Part shown: positions 1-4,261 of the stretch, piece after piece
How the letters are laid out: the number at the start of each line of letters is the position of its first letter
Position numbering within the stretch: position 1 is the first letter of the stretch
NCBI GenBank assembly: GCA_964531805.1
Contig: CAZHGE010000112.1
Coordinates: forward strand, 1-7,258
Length of the DNA: 7,258 bases
Direction: 5' to 3'
Origin: RGIG8767 sp964531805
Lineage (GTDB): Bacteria > Bacillota > Clostridia > Lachnospirales > Lachnospiraceae
Notes under the pieces: generated by a model
The model's database searches: none
Told to the model about the DNA's origin: nothing
What the model saw: the letters and a program-made list of their open reading frames with translations, nothing else
Made by a program: the position numbers and the translations under genes

Positions 1-144
1 ATGCTGGGAGTGAAAAATTTGATTCTGTATCATACCGAGGATAAGAATCTTGCAGAGCGTAAGAAATTATATTCGCAAGAGGCCAAAGAGTATTTCAAAG
101 GAAATCTCTTTGTGCCTGATGATTTGGATGTGGTGGAGTTGTAA
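1..144 (+). CDS. RNase Z-like MBL-fold metallo-hydrolase, C-terminal end (partial)
   Basis: The frame is open from the first base to a TAA at 142-144 and gives 47 residues. The segment NLILYHTEDKN followed by R-K-x-L-Y-x-x-E-A-K and GNLFVPDDLDVVEL resembles the C-terminus of RNase Z-type metallo-beta-lactamase-fold hydrolases as found in Clostridia. In that family the His of the L-x-H motif is a late metal ligand, and the VPDDL strand ends the protein. The ATG at base 1 is probably an internal methionine, because the family is about 300 residues long and the rest would lie upstream of the window. Known family members process tRNA 3' ends or act as general MBL hydrolases; the fragment cannot tell which. 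It is probably a separate transcription unit from the PTS operon, because a regulatory leader follows it. Recognition is from motif memory only. Confidence 0.6.
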   Translation: MLGVKNLILYHTEDKNLAERKKLYSQEAKEYFKGNLFVPDDLDVVEL

Positions 145-148
145 AGGG

Positions 149-183
149 AAAAGAATTGTAAAAAGTGCACAAAAAATTCTTTT
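149..183 (+). terminator. Weak candidate intrinsic terminator after the MBL-fold gene
   Basis: A 9-bp perfect inverted repeat, AAAAGAATT (149-157) with AATTCTTTT (175-183), is separated by a 17-nt loop and runs into ATTATTA. It sits 4 bases after the stop codon, where a terminator is expected. The stem is almost entirely A/T and the U tract is part of the 3' arm, so it would be inefficient. Confidence 0.3.
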
Positions 184-194
184 ATTATTACAAC

Positions 195-206
195 ATATGT
201 ACATAT
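195..206. promoter_or_regulatory. 12-bp perfect palindrome abutting the -35 box
   Basis: ATATGTACATAT is a perfect palindrome whose last base is the first base of the TTGACA hexamer. Its position suits an operator for a dimeric DNA-binding protein. I do not recognise the cognate regulator, and short AT-rich palindromes also occur by chance. Confidence 0.25.
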
Positions 207-235
207 TGACAAAAGAGTATAGAATGGAGTAATCT
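206..235 (+). promoter_or_regulatory. Candidate sigma-A promoter of the PTS operon
   Basis: A consensus -35 hexamer TTGACA lies at 206-211. The -10 is less clear: AGTAAT (228-233, 16-nt spacer) or TAATCT (230-235, 18-nt spacer). Transcription would start near 240, about 20 bases before the RAT element, which is the geometry of antitermination leaders. The better hexamer TAGAAT at 220-225 is too close to this -35 and has no good -35 of its own. Confidence 0.4.
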
Positions 236-241
236 GATTAC
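229..241. promoter_or_regulatory. 13-bp palindrome over the -10/start region, possible operator
   Basis: GTAATC-T-GATTAC is a perfect 6-bp inverted repeat around one central base and covers the probable -10 and transcription start. Such a dyad is well placed for repression. The sequence does not match the NagR/DasR-type or catabolite-responsive (cre) consensus that I know, so no regulator is named. Confidence 0.3.
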
Positions 242-261
242 ATAAGAAAGAAAAAATTAAT

Positions 262-291
262 GGTGTGTTACTGGTAGAGCAGGCATGAACC
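262..291 (+). promoter_or_regulatory. Ribonucleic antiterminator (RAT) element, GlcT-like
   Basis: The 30-nt element begins GGTGTGTTACTG, has a GTAGAG apical loop, and ends CAGGCATGAACC. This follows the BglG/LicT/GlcT RAT pattern: a basal stem (GGT with ACC, then TGT with ATG), asymmetric internal loops, and an upper stem CTG/CAG. The GTGTTACTG and CAGGCATGA blocks recall the B. subtilis ptsG RAT bound by GlcT more than the licS or bgl type (from memory). The 3' half is shared with the terminator at 281-343, so the two structures exclude each other. Binding of the antiterminator encoded at 422-1249 would stabilise this fold and allow read-through. Confidence 0.88.
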
Positions 292-343
292 TTTCGCAAA
301 GATGATAGTGATTGTGTTGGCGAATGTGTTTATGTCTTTTTTT
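281..343 (+). terminator. Attenuator terminator overlapping the RAT
   Basis: The 5' arm 281-297 (AGGCATGAACC then TTTCGC) pairs with 320-337 (GCGAATG then TGTTTATGTCT). The stem is about 16 bp with G-U wobbles, one T/T mismatch (292/325) and one bulge (327), and it is followed directly by a seven-T tract at 337-343. The base of the stem uses 281-291, the 3' half of the RAT. This is the layout of PRD-protein antitermination switches. Without active antiterminator, transcription would stop before the regulator gene. Confidence 0.85.
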
Positions 344-421
344 ATATCTGGCGGATTCTGACAAATAAGCATCTTGTATAAAAAAAGACGGAATATATCA
401 GGTGTATAGGGTGAATTGTAT

Positions 422-1249
422 ATGTACAATATTCGAAAAATATTGAATAATAATGCTTTGCTTGTTTTAGGGGAAAACGAAAAAAGTGAAAGCATTCTTT
501 TGGGAAAGGGAATTGGTTTTGGCAAAAAAGTAGGTGACTGCCTGGAGAGCGGCACGAATATGAAGGAGTACCGGTTAGCCGGAAATGACGGAAGAAAAGC
601 TGCCATTGGTACGGAAAATGGAATTGAACCAGTTTATGTGGAAGCGGCAGGCAGGATTATAGAAGAGGCAGAACGTGTTTTTGATAAAATCAGTCCGGAT
701 ATTTTATTGACGTTGGCTGATCATATTGCATTTGCAGCAAGACGGGAACAGCAACGTATGTATGTACCTAATCCTTTTATTCCGGATATAAAAGTTTTAT
801 TTGGAAAGGAATATGCAGTAGCAATCAAATCAAGAGATATTATTAAAGAATATGCAGGATATGAAATCTCTGATGATGAAGCAGGATTTATTGCGTTGCA
901 TATACATTCGGGATTATCTCATGAGCAGGTATCTGAAACATTAAAGTATACGCAGATTATCAGTCAATGTATGCAAATGATTGTAGAGGCGGCGGAAAAG
1001 ACGGTACAGGAGGAGTCATTGACGTATACGCGTTTGCTGAGCCATTTGTATTACATCCTGGTTCGAACTAAAAACGGTAGTAAGGTTGGCGTGGATTTGA
1101 ATTGCTATATGGAAGAACAGTATCCAGTGGCAATGGAAGTTGCACGTAAGGTTTGTAATTTTATTGAAGAACAGATACAAATTGAGTTGGAAGACTTGGA
1201 AAAAGGTTATCTTGCAATTCATATAGAAAGGTATTTTTCGGAAGCGTAA
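422..1249 (+). CDS. PRD-containing transcription antiterminator, LicT/GlcT (BglG) family
   Basis: This 275-residue RNA-binding antiterminator binds the RAT upstream of its own gene and prevents the overlapping terminator from forming. The N-terminal CAT domain (about residues 1-55) carries the family hallmarks KILNNNALLVL and LLGKGIGFGKKVGD. PRD1 (about 70-170) has LADHIAFA with His101 and DDEAGFIALHIHSG with His160. PRD2 (about 175-275) has TRLLSHLYYILVR with His208 and EKGYLAIHIERYF with His267. All four phospho-accepting histidines of the LicT/GlcT type are present at almost the same positions as in LicT, and the length is normal. In the family, phosphorylation of PRD1 by the EII inactivates the protein, and HPr can phosphorylate PRD2. 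I chose ATG 422 because AGGGTG (408-413) lies 8 nt upstream; a TTG at 416 is too close to that site. It leads the operon ahead of ptsH. The gene is glcT-like in role, although the effector sugar may be GlcNAc rather than glucose. Confidence 0.93.
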   Translation: MYNIRKILNNNALLVLGENEKSESILLGKGIGFGKKVGDCLESGTNMKEYRLAGNDGRKAAIGTENGIEPVYVEAAGRIIEEAERVFDKISPDILLTLADHIAFAARREQQRMYVPNPFIPDIKVLFGKEYAVAIKSRDIIKEYAGYEISDDEAGFIALHIHSGLSHEQVSETLKYTQIISQCMQMIVEAAEKTVQEESLTYTRLLSHLYYILVRTKNGSKVGVDLNCYMEEQYPVAMEVARKVCNFIEEQIQIELEDLEKGYLAIHIERYFSEA

Positions 1250-1321
1250 TGAAAAGCAAGGTAAGAATAAGAACGGATAAATAAAAGATAAGTTAAGCAA
1301 ACGGAAAGAGAGGAAGAAAAA

Positions 1322-1579
1322 ATGAAAAGTTTTATGTACACCATTATTGATCCATTAGGAATTCATGCAAGACCGGCAGGACAGATTGTAAATGAGGCAA
1401 AAAAATATAGCAGTACCATTATGATTGATGCCGGAGAAAAGAAAGCTAATGCGGCAAGACTTATGGCGGTTATGGCTTTGGGTGTGAAGTGCGGACAGAG
1501 TATTACCGTAACAGCAGAAGGTGATGATGAGGACGCGGCAATCGAAAGTATGCAGAAGTTTTTTGAGACAAATTTGTAG
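1322..1579 (+). CDS. ptsH: Phosphocarrier protein HPr, lacking the regulatory Ser46
   Basis: This 85-residue cytoplasmic protein carries phosphate from enzyme I to EIIA. The active-site motif GIHARPAG places the catalytic histidine at His15, as in E. coli and B. subtilis HPr, and the length is standard. The helix that normally holds Ser46 reads NAARLMAVMALG, with Arg at residue 46, so the HPr kinase target is absent. Such HPr variants occur in Clostridia as far as I recall. The protein could serve sugar uptake without carrying the Ser-P signal to CcpA. A purine-rich AGAGAGGA site lies 7 nt upstream of the ATG. The gene follows the antiterminator by 72 nt with no terminator visible. Its 3' part from Val50 onward is repeated downstream by a tandem duplication, but the gene itself is intact. 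Confidence 0.96.
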   Translation: MKSFMYTIIDPLGIHARPAGQIVNEAKKYSSTIMIDAGEKKANAARLMAVMALGVKCGQSITVTAEGDDEDAAIESMQKFFETNL

Positions 1580-1585
1580 GAGATA

Positions 1586-1625
1586 ATGGAAATTAATACC
1601 TTTTTCTTTGAAAAGAGTATTCCAT
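1586..1625 (+). other. Intergenic hairpin between ptsH and ptsI (first copy)
   Basis: ATGGA (1586-1590) pairs with TCCAT (1621-1625), ATAC (1596-1599) with GTAT (1617-1620), and TTTTTC (1601-1606) with GAAAAG (1610-1615). The apical loop is TTT, with a 5-nt bulge and one C/A mismatch. There is no following T tract, so it is not a standard terminator. A role in mRNA processing, or in setting the ptsH-to-ptsI ratio, is possible but inferred. Confidence 0.45.
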
Positions 1626-1652
1626 CAGGAATGAGTGGGAGATAAGAGGATT

Positions 1653-1706
1653 ATGAACAGATTAAAAGGAAAAGCAGTATATAAAGGGTTATGGCTTTGG
1701 GTGTGA
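1653..1706 (+). pseudogene. Truncated ptsI 5' remnant
   Basis: This is the copy of the ptsI start made by the 219-bp duplication. It keeps the ptsI ATG and the same upstream sequence, encodes the first 12 ptsI residues (MNRLKGKAVYKG), then runs out of frame into repeated ptsH sequence (LWLWV) and stops at TGA 1704-1706. If translated it gives a 17-residue peptide without function. It could draw ribosomes away from, or couple them toward, the real ptsI start at 1872. Confidence 0.8.
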
Positions 1707-1798
1707 AGTGCGGACAGAGTATTACCGTAACAGCAGAAGGTGATGATGAGGACGCGGCAATCGAAAGTATGCAGAAGTTTTTTGAGACAAATTTGTAG
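1688..1798 (+). pseudogene. Duplicated ptsH 3' fragment
   Basis: This second copy of ptsH codons 50-85 ends at TAG 1796-1798. It lacks the His15 half of HPr, so it cannot carry phosphate. An in-frame ATG at 1691 could give a 35-residue peptide, but the nearest AAAGGG ends only 2 nt before it, a poor spacing. It is a by-product of the tandem duplication. Confidence 0.85.
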
Positions 1799-1804
1799 GA
1801 GATA

Positions 1805-1844
1805 ATGGAAATTAATACCTTTTTCTTTGAAAAGAGTATTCCAT
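1805..1844 (+). other. Intergenic hairpin upstream of ptsI (second copy)
   Basis: This is the exact duplicate, 219 bases downstream, of the hairpin at 1586-1625, with the same stems, bulge and TTT loop. It precedes the functional ptsI start by 27 nt. Confidence 0.45.
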
Positions 1845-1871
1845 CAGGAATGAGTGGGAGATAAGAGGATT

Positions 1872-3488
1872 ATGAACAGATTAAAAGGAAAAGCAGTATA
1901 TAAAGGGGTTGCACTTGGAAAAATTCATATTTTACAAAAACAGGAATATGAAATAAAAAAAGAACAGATTCAGGATGTGGAAGCAGAACTGGCAAGAGTT
2001 CTTGAGGCCAAGGAAAAGGCAGCTTTGGAATTACAGGCACTCCATGATAAAGCTTTGGAAGAAGTTGGTGAAGATGGAGCAGAGATTGTCCAGATTCAGT
2101 TATTCATGTTAGAAGATGAGGATTATCAGGAGAGCATAGAAGAAAAGATATCCTCTCAGCATATGAATGCAGAGTATGCGGTTTGGGAGACGGGAGAAGA
2201 ATTTGCGGAAGTATTTGCCACAATGGATAACGATTATATGAAGGAACGTTCATCCGATGTAAAAGATATTACGAAGCGGATTGTAGGTCATTTATGTAAT
2301 GTTGGCAGTACCGATGTATTGACAGAACCGGTTATTCTTGTCGCAGATGATTTGTCGCCGAGTGAGACAGTTGTTCTTGATAAAAGCAAAATACTGGCAT
2401 TTGTTACGGTGCATGGTGCAACCAATTCGCATACAGCGATATTGGCCCGGACAATGAATATTCCTGCATTAATTGGTGTGGATATGGATTTGACGGCTCT
2501 GACTTCGGGAATGGAAGCGGCAGTGGATGGTTTTGCAGAAGAATTTATTGTAGAACCGGACGAGGAATGCAGAGGCGGACTTTTAACGAGGATAGAGGAA
2601 GAAGAGAAACAAAAGCAGCTTTTACAAGAACTCATAGGAAAAGAAAACATTACATTAAGTGGTAAAAAAGTAAATCTATATGCCAACATCGGATGCACTG
2701 AGGATTTGAAATATGTAAAAGAAAATGATGCAGGCGGCATTGGCTTATTTAGAAGTGAGTTTTTGTATATTGGAAAAGATCATCTTCCGGGAGAAGAAGA
2801 ACAGTTTCGCATTTACAAGAAAGCCGCAGAGGAAATGGACGGTAAGAAAGTGATTATCCGTACATTGGATATTGGGGCAGATAAGCAGGCTGATTATCTG
2901 GAACTTGGAAAAGAAGAAAATCCGGCATTGGGTTACCGGGCAATACGTATCTGTTTAACCAGGAAAGATATTTTTAAAACGCAGCTTCGTGCTTTGTATC
3001 GTGCGGCAGTATATGGAAATATCTCCATCATGTATCCTATGATTATTTCGACGGAGGAAGTAGAAGCCATTCAGAAAATATCTGCTGAGGTAAAACAGGA
3101 GTTGCGGGAAGAGAATATTCCATACAAAGATGTGGAAGAGGGAATTATGATTGAGACCCCGGCAGCAGCCATGATTAGTGACGAATTGGCAAAAATGGTA
3201 GACTTCTTCAGTATCGGAACAAATGATTTGACGCAGTATACGCTTGCAATAGACAGGCAGAATGAAAAATTAGATGCTTTTTATAATCCACATCACAAAG
3301 CTGTTTTAAAGTTTATCCGGCTTGTCGTAGAAAATGCCCATAAGGAAGGAAAATGGGTTGGCATCTGCGGAGAGTTAGGAGCTGACACGGAATTGACGGA
3401 GACTTTTGTAAACATGGGAGTCGATGAATTGTCAGTCGCTCCGGGAGCGGTATTAAAGATTCGCCAGATTATCAGGCAGATTAATTAG
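1872..3488 (+). CDS. ptsI: PTS enzyme I (PEP-protein phosphotransferase)
   Basis: Enzyme I takes phosphate from PEP onto a histidine and passes it to HPr. From ATG 1872 it has 538 residues, close to the usual 570. The N-terminal HPr-binding helices hold about residues 30-140. The phosphohistidine loop HGATNSHTAILAR gives His187 (E. coli His189). The C-terminal PEP-binding barrel has GIGLFRSEFLYI (289-300), RTLDIGADK (330-338), NPALGYRAIRICL, DFFSIGTNDLTQYTLAIDR (444-462) and GICGELGAD with catalytic Cys499. The signature has Asn where many enzymes I have Thr (GGRTSH), a variant I associate with Clostridia. A GTG at 1854 would add six residues without family support. ATG 1872 aligns with the normal N-terminus, although the AAGAGG site is only 3 nt upstream and GGGAG (1856-1860) is 11 nt upstream, so the site is imperfect. 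Its end is 12 nt from the EIIA start, so the two are co-transcribed. Confidence 0.96.
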   Translation: MNRLKGKAVYKGVALGKIHILQKQEYEIKKEQIQDVEAELARVLEAKEKAALELQALHDKALEEVGEDGAEIVQIQLFMLEDEDYQESIEEKISSQHMNAEYAVWETGEEFAEVFATMDNDYMKERSSDVKDITKRIVGHLCNVGSTDVLTEPVILVADDLSPSETVVLDKSKILAFVTVHGATNSHTAILARTMNIPALIGVDMDLTALTSGMEAAVDGFAEEFIVEPDEECRGGLLTRIEEEEKQKQLLQELIGKENITLSGKKVNLYANIGCTEDLKYVKENDAGGIGLFRSEFLYIGKDHLPGEEEQFRIYKKAAEEMDGKKVIIRTLDIGADKQADYLELGKEENPALGYRAIRICLTRKDIFKTQLRALYRAAVYGNISIMYPMIISTEEVEAIQKISAEVKQELREENIPYKDVEEGIMIETPAAAMISDELAKMVDFFSIGTNDLTQYTLAIDRQNEKLDAFYNPHHKAVLKFIRLVVENAHKEGKWVGICGELGADTELTETFVNMGVDELSVAPGAVLKIRQIIRQIN

Positions 3489-3500
3489 GGGGTGTTAGAC

Positions 3501-3767
3501 ATGTTTTCATTTTTAAAGAAAAAAGAAGAAGGAATGGGAGTGGCCTCACCCATTAAGGGAAAAACAGTGGAGCTATCCCAGGTAAGCGACCCGACTTTCG
3601 GGGAGTGTATGCTTGGAAAGGGCGTTGCGATTTTACCGGAAGAAGGAAAAGTGTATGCACCGGCAGACGGAGAAATCAGCATGATGTTTGAAACACATCA
3701 CGCGGTCAGCATGGTAACAACGGACGGAATTGAACTGCTGATACATATAGGACTTGAAACCCATTAA
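3501..3767 (+). pseudogene. EIIA-Glc family gene, 5' part, truncated by a frame-shifting duplication
   Basis: From ATG 3501, with AGGGGGTG 6 nt upstream, the frame encodes MFSFLKKKEEGMG and then the EIIA-Glc domain: SPIKGKTVELSQVSDP, GKGVAILPEEGKVYAPADGE, HHAVSMVTTDGIELLIHIG. It includes the two conserved active-site histidines (His67 and His82, matching E. coli Crr His75 and His90). Just after GLET the repeat junction shifts the frame by one base, and the product ends with one foreign His at TAA 3765-3767, 88 residues in all. An intact family member is about 160-169 residues. Removing one 211-bp unit restores a continuous 160-residue EIIA, so the gene was intact before the duplication, or still is if this is an assembly error. 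The missing half carries several beta strands of the fold, so the 88-residue product is probably non-functional. Confidence 0.85.
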
Positions 3768-3972
3768 GGGAAAAACAGTGGAGCTATCCCAGGTAAGCGA
3801 CCCGACTTTCGGGGAGTGTATGCTTGGAAAGGGCGTTGCGATTTTACCGGAAGAAGGAAAAGTGTATGCACCGGCAGACGGAGAAATCAGCATGATGTTT
3901 GAAACACATCACGCGGTCAGCATGGTAACAACGGACGGAATTGAACTGCTGATACATATAGGACTTGAAACC
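3548..3972 (+). repeat. Perfect tandem duplication, 211-bp unit, inside the EIIA gene
   Basis: Bases 3548-3758 recur without a mismatch at 3759-3969, and three further bases (ACC, 3759-3761 and 3970-3972) match at the junction, giving 214 aligned identical bases. The unit length is not a multiple of three, so it shifts the frame. It covers the EIIA region from Pro17 to Glu86, including both active-site histidines. Loss of one unit by recombination between the copies would precisely restore the gene. Confidence 0.97.
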
Positions 3973-4194
3973 GTGGCCTTAAAAGGAGAAGGCTTTGAGG
4001 CTCATGTTGAGTCGGGGGATCAGGTGAAGAAAGGCGATTTGCTTCTTTCCATGGATTTGGAAAAAATTAAATCGCAAGGATATGACATTATTTCTCCGGT
4101 TGTTGTTTGTAATACAGATGATTATACGGACGTTTCAGGTGTGCTTTTAGAGAAGGTAGAACCGGGAGATCAGATTATTAAAATCAAAAAATAA
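3754..4194 (+). CDS. EIIA-Glc domain protein lacking its native start (3' part of the broken gene)
   Basis: The second frame contains the entire EIIA domain from Pro17 onward, with both active-site histidines (native numbering 67 and 82), TVALKGEGFEAHVESGD, VKKGDLLLSMDLEKIK and VVVCNTDDYTD, and ends at TAA 4192-4194. It lacks the native first 16 residues (MFSFLKKKEEGMGVAS). Possible starts are poor. TTG 3754 has AGGA one base before it and overlaps the end of the upstream frame by 14 nt. ATG 3820 (native Met37) has GGGGAG three bases before it, but would delete the first strands. Translational coupling from the upstream frame might give some protein. In the intact form EIIA hands phosphate from HPr to the EIIB domain of the permease encoded next. 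Function of the gene as written is doubtful. Confidence 0.8.
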   Translation: MKPIKGKTVELSQVSDPTFGECMLGKGVAILPEEGKVYAPADGEISMMFETHHAVSMVTTDGIELLIHIGLETVALKGEGFEAHVESGDQVKKGDLLLSMDLEKIKSQGYDIISPVVVCNTDDYTDVSGVLLEKVEPGDQIIKIKK

Positions 4195-4203
4195 GCAAAG
4201 GTA

Positions 4204-4232
4204 TTTAACCGCAGGAGCGGTTCAAATATAAA
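4204..4232 (+). promoter_or_regulatory. Weak candidate internal promoter before the permease gene
   Basis: TTTAAC (4204-4209) and TATAAA (4227-4232) are separated by 17 nt. The -10 is good, but the -35 matches only three of six consensus bases. It could give permease expression independent of the leader switch. The support is spacing and the -10 alone. Confidence 0.25.
4207..4222. other. Short perfect hairpin/dyad before the permease gene
   Basis: AACCGC (4207-4212) and GCGGTT (4217-4222) pair perfectly around an AGGA tetraloop, 12 bases after the EIIA stop. No T tract follows, so it is not a convincing terminator. It could be an mRNA-stabilising or processing hairpin that sets permease levels apart from the general PTS proteins. 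It could also be an operator, since it falls largely between the candidate -35 and -10. Confidence 0.45.
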
Positions 4233-4261
4233 AAGGGATTAATACGAAGGGAGAGAAAGGT

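Larger units (their letters stand above)
1468..1907 (+). repeat. Perfect tandem duplication, 219-bp unit (ptsH end, gap and ptsI start)
   Basis: Bases 1468-1686 recur without a mismatch at 1687-1905. Two further bases (GG, 1687-1688 and 1906-1907) match at the junction, so the aligned identity is 221 bases. Each unit holds the last 36 codons of ptsH (from Val50), the ptsH-ptsI gap with its hairpin, and the first codons of ptsI. Both full genes survive, because the first unit completes ptsH and the second starts ptsI. The net effect is to widen the gap from about 73 to 292 bases. Perfect identity means the event is very recent or is an assembly artefact. Confidence 0.97.

Noticed and set aside
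50..232. 60-codon + strand frame crossing the MBL-fold gene end and the leader
   Set aside because: It overlaps the well-supported C-terminus in another frame and runs through the promoter; it has no ribosome site or motif.
416..421. TTG start two codons upstream of the antiterminator ATG
   Set aside because: The AGGGTG site ends only 2 nt before it. ATG 422 has an 8-nt spacer and matches the family N-terminus.
1854..1871. GTG start for ptsI six codons upstream
   Set aside because: The added residues (MGDKRI) have no counterpart in enzyme I, and GGGAG within them can serve as the ribosome site for ATG 1872.
2288..2740. 150-codon open frame on the - strand inside ptsI
   Set aside because: It lies wholly opposite conserved enzyme I sequence, has no recognisable motifs, and is Ser/Thr/Pro-rich as expected for an antisense shadow.
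1468..3972. Repeats as a CRISPR array or mobile element
   Set aside because: Each repeat is a two-copy tandem duplication of coding sequence with no spacers, terminal inverted repeats, target-site duplications or transposase.
4195..4261. A second RAT/terminator directly before the permease gene, as in B. subtilis ptsG
   Set aside because: No GTTACTG or GCAGGCA blocks and no T-tract terminator are present; only the short AACCGC/GCGGTT dyad is found.
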